NCBI GenBank assembly: GCA_023105745.1
Contig: JALGQZ010000019.1
Span: forward strand, 6,076,001-6,140,000
Direction: 5' to 3'
DNA from: Austropuccinia psidii
Taxonomy: Eukaryota; Basidiomycota; Pucciniomycetes; Pucciniales; Sphaerophragmiaceae
Length of the DNA: 64,000 nt
Part shown: positions 36,407 to 48,367 of the stretch, piece by piece
Layout: every line of letters begins with the position of its first letter
Position numbering within the stretch: position 1 is the first letter of the stretch
Notes under the pieces: generated by a model
What the model was told of the DNA's origin: nothing
The model's database searches: none
Seen by the model: only the letters and a program-made list of their open reading frames with translations
Program-made: the position numbers and the translations under genes

Positions 36407-37327
36407 TGTTTGAGGATAACCCAACAGAAGATAACCAAACTACTGTTGAGAGATTGGTGGAAGAAACTTGTCAAAGTTCTCCAACACCAGTTATGACTAA
36501 AAGAAAGAAAGCTAAGAAATTAGAGTTTCCAGGACCCACCATTCAAGACTCTGAAGGTGAGCACCTCTTTTATAATTGCCATAAAAAGAATTTTTATCCT
36601 AAAATACTTTCATATTTTTTTTTCCCTTAAATTATGACTACCAGAAGAGGTTCCCAATACTCCATCCAATCAGATGGAGCTGGACTCAGAAGTAGAACTG
36701 ATCCCTCAAAAGGGAAAAGAAAGGGCAATATCCCCAGTGGAACAGAATCCACACAAGGAAGTGCCTTATCCCAAAGGCAAGTCCCAGAAATACCCATGAT
36801 ATCTGAACCTGAATTGGAGCTAGGTATGAGTAACTCAAAAAGGTACAAATCACATTCAGAGCGCTCAAATAGACATCTAAATGAGCCAGTACAAGCAGTA
36901 TTACACAGTGTACAAGGACAAAGATTGGGAAATGCTGCCTCAAATACACCAAGGAGTGATGAACTCCTGGCACATCCTGAAAAAGTTCCTCAAAGAGGAG
37001 GAGATAGTGAAATACTCCAATGAATGGAATCCACTGTCATCTAAACCTCAAATCAAAAAAATCAAGGATTACCACGCCAAAAAGAGGGAGGCAACCAAGG
37101 AAGAAGCCCCAGTAGCTTCTACCAGCAAGCCCCAAGCCAACTCACTTCCCCAAGAAGGGAAGAAGAACAAGAAAAAGAATTGGAGGAAACCATATTCCCC
37201 AAGCTACAGGATCCCAAAAATCCAAAAGGATGCCATGGACAATGTTTTCAACATGGCCAGAACTTTGATGGAATTCAAAGACAAAGAGGAACAAAGAATG
37301 AGACAACCCCATTTCCCAAAGAAATAA
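36407..37327 (+). pseudogene. Element D ORF0 with two proposed introns
   Basis: Exons 36407-36556, 36645-36776 and 36873-37327, with introns 36557-36644 (GTGAGC...CAG) and 36777-36872 (GC-AG, donor AAG/GCAAGT). Both intron positions match B. Joined, the frame runs through an acidic N-terminus and PSNQMELD to the conserved domain SQYKQYYTVYKDKDWEM with QGVMNSWHILKKFL. It continues through a Lys-rich stretch and AMDNVFNMARTLMEF to TAA at 37325-37327. TAA at 36878-36880 breaks it. The function is unknown; by position it may be a matrix-like or accessory protein. The exon begins TG after the acceptor in B, D and E, so a start codon split by the first intron is possible but unproved. Confidence 0.6.
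37315..37321 (+). promoter_or_regulatory. -1 slippery heptamer CCCAAAG at ORF0/Gag junction of D
   Basis: ORF0 codons read TTC CCA AAG AAA TAA, so C CCA AAG is in the canonical X XXY YYZ phase two codons before the stop. The -1 frame continues CCC AAA GAA ATA ACC into Gag. Phase, heptamer and stop position are conserved in B. Confidence 0.65.
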
Positions 37328-38631
37328 CCTTTTCTCCTGATGTTGTAAATACTTTAACAGAGCTTAAAAATAGTATTTTACCTCTTAAAGACATTAAAAA
37401 TAGTTTATTATCTTTCCAAGAAATAAATAATAGCTTATCATCTTTAACCAAACTTGTTGTACAAAATAAGAAAGAAATTGATAACATAAAATTTATGATT
37501 GAAAATAATAAACCAAAAGTATTAATTGACAATACTCAGAAATTAATACAAGGACAACAAAAGTTGTACAAATACATAAGTGACATCAAAGAAAAAACTT
37601 TGACAATCAATTATGATGTGAGTATTGACAATTGTACAGAAAAATTAAACAAATTAATTATTTCTGTAGAAAAATTTGAAGAAAAGACTTCATCACACCA
37701 AAAATTACTTTTGGACCATGTGGAAAAAAGTGATGAAGCAAGAATGCATCTAAAAGATGATATTCAAAGTGAAATAAGGCTTATTACTGAAAAAATGGAT
37801 AAAATGAATGAGGCTAATTTAAATATGCCAAAGTTATCAACTCCATTTTCTCATATAAGAAGCCCTGTTAAAACAAAAGAGGAATTGACAAATCCTTTCA
37901 TAACAGACTTGAGTCACCAAGAAAATAACCATGTCTTAATGAAGGAAGCACCTCAGCTGAAAGAATGGCCAACATTCACAGGAGAAGGTGAATATGACCA
38001 TATGTCATTTATTAAAACAATTGACATGTTACAAGAAGACTATGCCATACCAGATGAATTAATCACTGCAAGATTACATTCATTGTTTGAGAAATCTGCA
38101 AAAAGATGGTATTATGGCATAAGACAAACAAATGGTAAAAATACCTGGTCTTGGTGGAAACAAGAAATAATCACCAAGTGGGCAAATTATGCCTGGAGGT
38201 ATAAGATAGAAAATGCATTTGGAAATTCTTTCTTTGACCCAGAGAAAGATAAACCTTTAACTTGGTTCTTGAAACAAGTTGAAAGGCTTAATGCACTGTA
38301 TCCAGAAATGTCACAGAAAATGGTGCACATGAAAATACTTAAGAAATGTGGAGGGGAACTAGAACATGCCCTGAGAAGCAGGTGTATAGAACCATGCTCC
38401 ACAGAAGAGTACATTAATGCACTGGAAGACATAGTGACAAGAACAAAAATTGGCAGGACTTGGAAGAAATTGGACATTAAAAGCCCAAATAAACCATTTA
38501 TCAAAAAAGATAAACCAAAAGAATCCTTCAAGCCCAGTACATCCAATAATAATGAGCAAAGGAAATGCCATAAATGTGGAGGTATTGGACACTTAGCCAA
38601 TAATTGCCTAAAAAAAGGCAAAAATCAATGA
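37315..38631 (+). pseudogene. Element D Gag (capsid and zinc knuckle)
   Basis: After the heptamer the protein starts PKEITFSPDVV. It has ~190 residues of charged coiled-coil sequence, then the capsid-like core (LKEWPTFTGEGEYDH, TWSWWKQEIITKWANYAWRYK, EPCSTEEYINALEDI) and a zinc knuckle CHKCGGIGHLANNC (CX2CX4HX4C). In A the frame runs on into protease. Here an extra base near 38620 shifts it to TGA at 38629-38631, while the expected continuation INEIVETE is in another frame. The open frame extends upstream to 37180 over ORF0, but no ATG there is favoured. Confidence 0.8.
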
Positions 38632-41600
38632 AATCGTGGAAACAGAAAACCACAATGACAAAGAGGAGGAATCTGACTCTGAAAAAGAAACAGAAGAATC
38701 AGAAAGCTCTGAAAGTGATTAAATCAATATAATTAATGCACATATTAATAATATTGATATATTTTATGAAGTATTGGATGTTAACTCAAACTTACCACAA
38801 GTTGGGACATCTGACACAAACCTGAAAAATATACAAGATGCCAAAATATATAGAACCAAACCTGCAAGAGGAATGGGATATACAGTTGGGAAATCAAGTA
38901 TAAGTATTGTTATGGTTGATAACCAAGAAGGAAAAATTAACTTAGATACAGGAGCATATTGCACCTGTGTTGGCAAAAGTTATTTAGAAACCATTGTCCC
39001 AGACTGGCAAGAAAAGCTTATGCCAATACAAGGTGTCAAATTCAGTAGTGCAAGTGAGAGCATGAAGCCCCTTGGAATAATTGATTTAAAACTAATTTTA
39101 CCTCATCCTTCACAATGTGTCAGAATGAAAGTGGAATTTGTGGTAATGGACAACTGTACCAGTAATCACTTTATCCTGGGAAATGACTACTTATAAATCT
39201 ATGGTATAGATATCTCTAACCAGAAAGATAGATATTTTACTATAGGAGATCACAAAAGACCAAAGTTTGGCTTCTTAAATAACAAAAAACAAATTACAGT
39301 TATTAAGAATGAAGAAAAGATGCCAGAAAAAGATCTTTTTATATCTGAACAACTTAAAGAGGCAGAATTCAATCAAGAATTAACAGATAGAATGAAAGAA
39401 AAATTAATTGACCTCTTATTTAAGTACAAAAATGCCTTTGCAACTGACAAAGAGCCACTAGGTTCTATAATTGGGCATGAAGTAGACATAATTCTTAATG
39501 TGGAAAAGCCTTACCCACCCTTACTAAGGAGACCAGCTTACCCAGCTAGTCCAAGGGCTAGAGAAGCCTTAGAAGTACACATTAAAGAATTAATGGACCT
39601 TGGAGTATTAAGAAAAGTTGGACATAATGAACAGGTAGAAGTTACTACACCTGTCATTATAACTTGGCATAATGGAAAATCAAGGATGGTAGAAGACTTC
39701 AGAGCCCTGAACACCTATACCATTCCAGATAGATTTCCAATACCTAGAATCCATGAGACATTGACCCAATTGTCACAAGCTAAGTTCATTACAGCTATGG
39801 ATGCTCTTAAGGGTTTTCATCAAAATGTCTTAACAGACAATGCCAAGAAACTACTAAGAATAATAGTCCATTGTGGAATTTTTGAATACTTGAGAATGCC
39901 ATTTGGGATAAAAAATGCACCTTCCCATTATCAAAGAATGATGAATACCATATTCCCTGAAGAATTATCAGAAGGATGGTTAATTATCTATATTGATGAT
40001 ATCATAGTTTGCTCAGAAACTTGGGAAAATAACCTTACAAGAATAGAAAGGGTACTACAGAAAATAGTCCAAGTGAATATGAGAATTTCCTTGAAAAAGT
40101 GTCATTTTGCATATAGTGAATTAAAAACACTAGGACATGTTGTATCTGGACTTAGTCTAGGCATAGACAAAAATAAAGTAGCAGCAGTACTACTTAAACC
40201 AATGCCTCAAGCCAAAAAAGAAATGCAATCATTTTTAGGATTTGCTGGTTACTATAGACAGCAGATAAAGGACTTTTCAAAAATTGCCAAATCCTTATAT
40301 AAATTATGTGACCAATAAACAGTTTATGAAATGACTGAAGAAAGGGTCAAGGCATATGAAGAATTGGAAAATTCACTAAAAAATGCCCCATTTCTTCTAA
40401 TGCCAGATTGGAAACTACCCTTCAAACTATACATTGATGCTTGTGGAGAAGGACTAGGTGCTGCACTTCACCAAACACAAATTATCAATGATAAACCAGT
40501 GGAAGGACCAATCTGTTTCATTTCAACGCAGATAAAGCCAACAGAAGCAAGGTATGGAGCCAGCCAAATGGAATGCTTATGCTTAGTGTGGGCTTTAGAA
40601 AAATTGCATTATTATTTGGATGGCACAGTATTTGATGTAATCACAGACTGTAATGCTGTGAAATCACTATTAAATATGAAGACTCCAAATAGACATATGC
40701 TGAGATGGCAAATTGCTATCCAAGAATACAGAGGAAATATGAATATTGTTCATAAATCTGGTAATATCCATAAAAATGCAGATGGTCTTAGCAGATGGGC
40801 TCTAGCAAATACCCCTGACAATCCAGCATGGGTACCACAGGAAGAACACCATATAGAAGGAATATGTGTTACAGATATTGGCACAGAATTCTTTAACCAA
40901 GTTAAAGAAAGCTATAAGCTAGACAAAAATTGCCATATCTTAAGCCAACTTCTAACAAAAGACTGCAAAGACCCATCACTTTCATCAAAACTAGATGAAA
41001 CATGGAAAAAGGCATATGATGAAGGAAGATTCCACCTCCTTGATGGAATCCTCTACCATAGAACAAAACACACATGTGTTATGACCTTAACAGATAGAAC
41101 ACTAATAAACACTATTTTGCATGAGTGTCATGATAGTGTTGCATCTGGACATCTCTCAGAAGACAGGACACTAGAGAGGGTGAAAACCTGCTCTTGGTGG
41201 CCAAATTGGAAGAAAGATGTTGCAGGGTACTACCAAACCTGTTACAGATGCCAAAAAGCTAACAGAGCCACAGGAAAGAAATTTGGAATGATGATCCAAA
41301 TCCAAGAACCAAAATCCCCATGGGAAATAGTTCATATGGATTGGGTAACAGCATTACCTCCAGGAGGAGACAGGAGTTACAATGCATGCCTAGTGTTAGT
41401 TGACAGGTACAGTAAAACTCCAATGTTCTTACCATGTCACAAAGATGACACAGCTATGGACATAGCCATATTGATATGGAATAAAGCTATTAGCCATACA
41501 GGCTTATTCCAGAATATTATAAGTGACAGAGACCCAAAGTTCACTTCAGCATTATGGACAAATCTCCATAACTTTTTTGGGACAAAGTTATCATTCTCAA

Positions 41601-42433
41601 CAGCTTATCATCCTCAAACTGATGGTTTAGCAGAAAGAATGATACAGACCTTAGAGGACATGATCAGAAGATTCTGTGCTTATGGACTAGAACTCAAAGA
41701 TTCTGATGGCTTTACCCATGATTGGTGTACACTAATACCAGCACTGGAACTGGCATATAAAACATCAATCCATTCTTCTACTGGAAAAACACCAGCAATG
41801 CTAGAAAAAGGTTGGAATCCAAGACTTCCTTATGATACACTCAAAAAGGACTTAGTGGATATACACCCAACAGCAAGCAGCTTTAAAATAATGCTTGACA
41901 AGGCAAGACACCATGCAAACAGATGTATGCAAAATTCTTTCAAATATGCAAAAGAAAGATGGGATAAAAGTCATAAGCCACCTGATTTCAAAATAGGAGA
42001 CTTGGTTCTAGTGTCAACCCTTAATTTCAATAACATAAAAGGCCCAAAGAAATTGAAAGATTCCTTTGCAGGACCATTTATGATAAAAGCACTTCATGGA
42101 CCCAATGCTGTGCAATTGGAACTCACAGGCGAACTAATGAACAAACACCTAGCTTTCCCTGTAAGTCTAATAAAGCCTTACAGCTCAAGTGACAAGGAGT
42201 TATTTCCACTAAGAAATAAACCATCACTTGAAATTCCCCCCTTGGAAGAAGGAGAGGAAAAGAAAATAGTAAAAGTCCTTAAAGAAAGAAGGACAAGAAA
42301 CGAAAAAGAAAGGGAATACCTTGTAAGGTATAGAAATTCAACTCAAGAAGATGAATGGCTACTTGAGAAAGATATAACAAATGCTGATAAACTACTAAGA
42401 AGGTTCAGACATGAAAGGAAGCCTGAAAAATAG
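38632..42433 (+). pseudogene. Element D Pol: protease, RT, RNase H, integrase
   Basis: One frame (phase 2) with stops at 38719-38721, 39194-39196 and 40316-40318. Protease shows DTGAYC (38774-39196). RT (39320-40318) has a catalytic Asp in TAMDALKGF and YIDDII. The intact 700-codon segment 40331-42433 has RNase H residues D36, E81, D106 and D151, an integrase zinc region H267-x6-H274 and C304-x2-C307, the integrase catalytic triad D337, D399, E435 (35 residues between the last two), and a chromodomain-like tail EYLVRYRN with DEWLLEKDI. All active-site residues seen are preserved despite the stops. Confidence 0.9.
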
Positions 42434-42539
42434 AAAAGTTAAGAATTATTGAGCTTCAAGACTAACAAAGTCTATTGAAGAGGCAGGACAGTGGATGATA
42501 CCCTAATTACACATATCAGATTGTGGTACAATCTTTTTT

Positions 42540-42551
42540 GGTGGTAGGGAA
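42540..42551 (+). other. Polypurine tract of element D
   Basis: GGTGGTAGGGAA directly before the 3' LTR. Confidence 0.75.
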
Positions 42552-44577
42552 TGTGAGCCTTTGAGATATGACCACATACCCAATAAGGTGACAAGAAAGA
42601 CTCAGAATAATTATACCTTTAAGATAATTATACTAAAATTACTTAGAATAATTATACATTAAAAATAATTACTTCAAAAATACAAAAATACCATAAATTG
42701 GTACAAAAATTGGTTTAACTTAAAAACCAATGAAGCAACATGTGAAATAAATTATACCATTGAATTCCCCATGGTAAAATACACATATACCATTTTTATG
42801 GCATATCTGTAAAGTCAATATTTAATGAGTTATAAGGAATAATACCTTATAAAAACCATAAATACTTATTTATTTCAAGAACCAATGAGCCAACATGTAA
42901 AATAAACTGTACCATTGGATTCCCCATGAAGATTCACTCATAAAACAATTAATGAGCCAATTTCCAATGTTAATACTTAAGGAATTAACCTGAATATTTG
43001 CACTTTTTTGGTCAATGCATATATTCAAGGATCATAGCTAATATCTCTTAAACTATACAAGATAGAGTGATGAACCAAAAATAAAGTTACCACGTAATTA
43101 CTGTAAGAACACAAATATGAACTGTATTTTACAACTTGTTAACAAGGTTAAAACCTATGGTGAAATATTGATAAAAATCAACAGAGCTGTTGACCACTTT
43201 GTTGTGAAAGTGGTCCAAACTTAGAATAAAGCACACAGTTGGATTCTACTAGTTCATTCGTGAAGAATGACATATTTTTTATTATTAAATTCAGGGTATA
43301 ACCCCCTGATATCATTATTTGAAGTTTAAAATATTGAATTTTGACAGAAAAGATGAGTTCCAAGAAAAATCATCAAAATTAGAGTTTTGATGATGTAATG
43401 AAAGGCTCTTGGAAGAATAATGAGGTTATGTCAGGCTATCAGAATTCACTCTCTGAATTTCTGTAGCGTGTAACACTTAAAAGTTATTAAAGATCAAAGT
43501 TTGAGCTTAAATTGAGCAGTTATGATCACCTACTGTAACCTTAAATTAAGGTTAACAGTCATATGAGTGATACAATTGGTGAATACTATTAGTTTATGAT
43601 TAAAACTAATAAAATCCACAAATTTTGGGGTTCTGCCAAGCCTCTGATGTCATCAACTTTAGAGTTATAGTGATAACTCTAAATAATGGTGTAATAATGA
43701 TGCAATATGGTTTGATCATGATGTAATCATCTCCAAACTTTAAAATATTGATCAATTCCAGTGGATATGATCAGTACACGTCTACTAGAAGCCTTCTGGA
43801 CTCAGGAGGGAGGTATTTACTATAAATAGAGCTCTTTTTACTCTATTTTCCCCTCAGACGCATCAAAAACGTTAAATCAATTAAATCAAAGGTAATTTCT
43901 TTATTCTTTATATATAAAAAACCATTATATTATTAAAGACCAAAGACCACCTTGTTGTAATCATCTATTTTGACGTGATTAAATCATTTATTTAATTTTT
44001 TTTGTTAAAAATCTCTCTAAAACTCATTTCCACCTAAAAATCAAGAATATTAGTAATTTTCTTTATTTTTATTGTAAATACAATTTGAAAAGGTTGTATT
44101 TATATTTTTTGGCGTAAAATATTTCAAAATTATTATATTAAGTGTTAAAAGTAAGTTATTTTCTCTTATTATAATAATTTTCTCTTTATTATTATTCTAA
44201 TAATTCTTTAATTAATATAAATAGTATTTATATTAATTTATAACTTTAATATTGGTAATATTATTGTTATTAATTGTTTTTTATTAATAAAAAACAATTT
44301 TTTACGCCTTTATTATTTGTTTGTAACAATAATGAAGTGCCTTTAAAATATATTAATTATTTTATATTAATATATTTATTTTATTATATTATATTTTATA
44401 ATATAAATTATATTGTTATATTTTATTAATAATATAATCATTTTTACGCCATAATTATAATAATTCTTTATTATTATAATTATTTTTATCTTATTTATTT
44501 CATTTATAAGGACATTCATAGTACAATAAGTAAAATATTAGTAATTTTTACTTATTGTTTCACAGTCAAACCTTATA
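42552..44577 (+). repeat. 3' LTR of element D (2,026 bp)
   Basis: Starts TGTGAGCC. The terminal CCTTACA is mutated to CCTTATA. It includes the TATAAATA at 43821-43828. Confidence 0.95.
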
Positions 44578-44582
44578 TTGGA
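44578..44582. repeat. Target-site duplication of element D, right copy (TTGGA)
   Basis: Identical to 33859-33863. Confidence 0.92.
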
Positions 44583-45439
44583 GGCCTCTTTGCTTAATCA
44601 TTAGCTGTCTATTTCAATAATACAAAATAATTATACATTTACATTGTTGAAAATCTGAAAAAATCATTAATAATCAAAACTAATGCAACATCAAATAAAT
44701 GGATGACATAAAGGTTAATAAAACAATAAATAAAGAAATACATGAAATGATCAATATTATACTAAATAAAAGAAAACAGGCACAATCAAGTAAGGAAAAC
44801 CCACCCACCTCTGTTTCTGATTCATTCCTTCTTCAAAATTGTAAAATGCCTGCTGAAATGGTGAGAGGGTAAGTTAAATCACAATGAGCAAAAGGTTCAT
44901 GTGTGCAAGAGTGTTGCTGCACAGCCGCACAGACTAGGCAATTTCTGTGAAACATCAGGTGTCACATCAGGCTGCAACAACAGCAAAATTCTTGTAGTGT
45001 CTGCCAGTTGGCTTTTTCAGAGACCCCCAAAGTTGTGACTACATTCACATGTCCCACTCCGTTTCTCCTCCCAAAAATAATTTTCCAAACCTACTGGCCT
45101 TGCAGAGTTTCCTTATAAGGGGACAACTCTGCAAAACTGATAGGCAAAAACAACATAAAACAAATTAATACATACCATATTGCTTCCAATATCTAGTCTC
45201 ACTCTTCATTTCTACAGCTTCAATGAGAAATTTGGGGGTCACATTAACAGAAAAGTTGATTTAATATGGCATCTCCAGTTCCGCAATAAATTAGTTGAGT
45301 ATTCAAAATTAATAATTTAATTATTTAAAGGAACCTAATGATTCTTATCCCCTCTTTGGGTGGTTCATAATAGCAAAAATACATGAAATTACCCAAAATT
45401 GATACCTCACAAGTGTTTTGTTCCACACCTTGAACCTTC
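44583..45439. other. Gene-free stretch between D and F
   Basis: Low-complexity AT-rich at first, then mixed sequence without an ORF. Nothing recognisable was found. Confidence 0.45.
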
Positions 45440-45454
45440 TGTGTTACCTATGAT

Positions 45455-46464
45455 TTTTCCACGTCATAAAGATTACACAGCTATGGATACACATCTTTTC
45501 ATTTGAAACACAGCAATATCTCATACGTTTCTCTTTAGAAACATTATTAGTGATAGAGACCCAAAATTTACATAAGCCTTATGGACAACTTTACATAGGA
45601 TTTTGGGTACAAAACTATCATTCTCAAGAGCTTACCATCCACAGACTGATGGATTATCAGAGAGAATGATTCAAACCCTTGAGGACATGATCAGAATATT
45701 TTGTGCTTATGGCCTGGACTTTAAATATTCTGATGGCTTTACCCATTATTGGTGTACACTTACACCAGCATTGGAATTATCCTAGAAGACTTCTATCAAT
45801 GCTTCAACAGGTAAGACTCCTGAAATGTTGGAAAATGGATGAAACCCTAAACTTCCAGTTAATACTTTTGAAGAAAGATTTAGTTAATATTCATCCAACT
45901 GCTTCAATCTTCAAGCTATTACTTGATAAAGTGAGGCATCATTAAAATCAAAGCATGACTGATGCCTTTGAATATGCCAAACAAAAGTGGGATCAAAGTC
46001 ATAAAACCCCAGAATTCAAATTAGGGGACTTAATACTAGGTTCAATCTTCAACTTTAAAAATATTAAAGGCCCAAATAAATTGCAAGATTCCTTTTCAGG
46101 ACCATTTATTATTAAATTCCTTCTTGTGACAAATGCAGTACAAGTAGAACTGTTAGGAGAATTGGAAAACAAACAACCAACTTTCCCTGTCAGTTTAGTG
46201 AAGCATTACACTTCAAGTGATAAGGAATTATTTCCTTTAAGAAATAAAATAATGTTAGAAGTACCACCACTTGATCAAAGTGAGGAGAAGAAGGTGCTTA
46301 AAGTCTTGAAAGAAAGAATACTTAGGGGGAAAAATGAAAGAGAATACTTAGTCAGATACAGAAATCCATAACATGAAGATGAGTGGATTTCAGAGAATAA
46401 AATACCTTATTCCCAAAGTTTTCTCAGAAGATTCAGACATGAGAGAAGACCAATTCCTGAATAA
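45455..46464 (+). pseudogene. Integrase and chromodomain-like tail of element F, broken
   Basis: Aligned with B and D it reads [44 protein letters not shown] and [24 protein letters not shown], ending in [11 protein letters not shown]. Several TGA, TAG and TAA codons and at least one frameshift (near 45840) interrupt it. The catalytic Asp and Glu of the two motifs are still visible. Confidence 0.8.
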
Positions 46465-46749
46465 AAGCTTGAATTGTGTGCTTTACCTACATAAATTTAT
46501 AAGTACAGAGGTTGGAAAGTGGATTATACCCCCCCAATTCAATTGGGGGTCTACTACTAAGGAAAACTTGTAATAAAATGTTTTTGGTGGTAGGGAATGT
46601 GATCCTGTGAGGTATGTATGACATACCCATAAGGCCACAAATAGCTTTATAAGCAGTTGATTTAGTCTTGAACAGACTTATCAATCAGGTTGAAAATGAA
46701 AAATAACAAAAAATAAGTATAAATATTTTGGATAAAAAAGCTATAATTA

Positions 46750-47909
46750 GGGTGTTGGTAAAAGCATGTAAGCAATTTAGTAAAAACACGTAAGCCCTTA
46801 TGTGTTTTTTCCAGAAATTGGTAAAAACACCTAAAGGGTGTTTATAAATTTAAATATAGCTATTTATGGCATTTCTGATGCCATTAATGCCATTTATGGC
46901 ATTTCTGATGCCATTAATGCCATTTATGGCATTTCTGATGCCATTAATGCCATTTATGGCATTTATGGCATTTCTGATGCCATTGATGCCATTTATGGCA
47001 TTTCTGATGCCATTGATGCCATTTATGGCATTTCTGATGCCATTGATGCCATTAATGCCATTTATGTCATTTCTGATGCCATTGATGCCATTAATGCCAT
47101 TTATGGCATTTCTGATGCCATTGATGCCATTTATGCCATTTATGGCATTCCTGATGCCATTAGTGCCATTTATGGCATCTTTAAAGCCACTCATGCCACT
47201 TTGAGGCCATTCACACCATTTTTAAGGCCATAAATGGAATGTTTAATGCCATAAGCTACCTTAACCATGGCATTTTTAATTCAGTTACACAATTTTAAAT
47301 TCCATAAATGACATTTTCAAGGCCATTCATGCCCTTCTTGAGGCCATTTATTGCATTTTGAATGTAATTTAAGGCATCGTTGTAATGCCATTTATGCCAA
47401 TGTGATGGGCATAAATGGCATCTATATCTCATTTATGGCACTTTTAATTCCACAAATGGAAAATTCAACTTCCAATCATGTCATAAATTAAGTTTTTAAT
47501 TAAATTGATGTCAGAAATGGCATTTCCAATTTCCTTACAAACATAAACAAAAAAATATAAAAAAAAAGGACTTTTTTGGCCTACAATTTGTCTGGCAAAA
47601 AAATTCCAGAATTTTGGGTTTCTGGTTTTTTATTCTCAGGTTTTCCCTTCATTTTAAAAAAATACTTTTTGAAATTCAAATTGGCCAAAAAAATTGAAAA
47701 CATTTTGGGACCTTCACATCCCACATTGGAGAAAATTTGGCAAAAATAAATTCTAAAAATTCTCAAAACTGAGCCTTGAGAATTTTTTCAAACAAATAAG
47801 TCACTTACATTTTTTGGCCATAAATTGGTGAAAAAATGTAATTTTATGATAAAAACCCATAATGGCTTATGTGTTTTTACAAAAAGCTTACATGTGTTTA
47901 CCAACACCC
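46750..47909. mobile_element. Non-autonomous DNA transposon with ~60-bp terminal inverted repeats
   Basis: The ends GGGTGTTGGTAAA at 46750 and its inverse at 47897-47909 are part of inverted repeats of about 60 bases with few mismatches (shared blocks CATGTAAGC, GTAAAAACAC and TAAGCC). TA flanks both sides (46748-46749 and 47910-47911). It interrupts the LTR of F. No transposase is encoded. The TA duplication fits Tc1/mariner-like mobilisation, but the family is not assigned. It contains a tandem repeat at 46861-47200. Confidence 0.8.
46861..47200. repeat. 30-bp palindromic minisatellite
   Basis: Tandem units of about 30 bases built from TATGGCATTTCTGATGCCAT followed by TAATGCCATT or TGATGCCATT, with 9- and 15-base variants. 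TGGCAT and TGCCAT alternate, so single strands can fold. Decayed copies run on to about 47420. Long ORFs on both strands here are by-products of stop-free units whose length is a multiple of three. Confidence 0.9.
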
Positions 47910-48028
47910 TATACTTATTATGTCCTCTTTGGATTCTACACCAAAAATAATCCAGGGTAGACTCATAGGGTGTTATTCCCAAAAATAATTATTTCTTATG
48001 TTATTAGAAGATTTCAAAATCTCACAAT

Positions 48029-48367
48029 GGGGGGTGTCAAAGTTACCAAATCCCACACTCAAAATCCTGAGTTTTTTTGCCAAAATCCCACATTAATTTT
48101 TTGGGATTTCAGAAATCCCACACCTCAAGAGGTGTGGTATTTTAAGGTACAAAAACCCAGGTTTTTTGGTACCAAATCCCATGTTTAAATACTAAAATAC
48201 TGCCTTTAGCTTCCCATAAAGGCACATGTCTAAAACACACAACTCAGTAAGTGCATCTTAAACTGCATATAGCTATACTTCTCTTGCATAAAATCTGAAT
48301 ACAATCATCATTCAATAAAGTATTTGATTCTAAATTAAATTTAATAGAGGCCTTTCCTTCATTTACC
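48029..48367. other. AATCCCAC-rich spacer before the Harbinger remnant
   Basis: From 48040 to 48180 the motif AAATCCCA recurs several times with a hairpin ACACCTC-AA-GAGGTGT. No gene. It may be a transposon end. Confidence 0.4.

Larger units (their letters stand above)
33864..44577 (+). mobile_element. Element D: complete Ty3/gypsy retrotransposon
   Basis: 10,714 bp with paired LTRs of about 2.03 kb, a 5-bp target duplication, a candidate PBS, ORF0 with introns, a CCCAAAG heptamer, Gag, Pol and a polypurine tract. It is the best-preserved member of the A/B/D/E family here, with a 700-codon intact RNase H-integrase segment. ORF0, the Gag end, protease and RT each carry stops or a frameshift. 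Confidence 0.95.
45440..48028 (+). mobile_element. Element F: 3' fragment of a B-like Ty3/gypsy element
   Basis: Contains only the integrase core, chromodomain-like tail, polypurine tract (GGTGGTAGGGAA) and the first part of an LTR from 46597, which reads TGTGATCCTGTGAGG and follows the LTR of B. The LTR is interrupted by a small DNA element at 46750-47909 and resumes (GGATTCTACACCAAAA...CTTATGTTATTAGAA) to about 48028. Confidence 0.8.

Noticed and set aside
36634..37023. 129-codon + frame in the ORF0 region of D
   Set aside because: Shadow of ORF0: it begins inside the proposed intron 2 and reads through intron 3, and only the other phase is conserved with B and E.
46838..47233. 131-, 112- and 114-codon ORFs over the minisatellite
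   Set aside because: They arise from stop-free tandem units and overlap on both strands; no independent coding sign.
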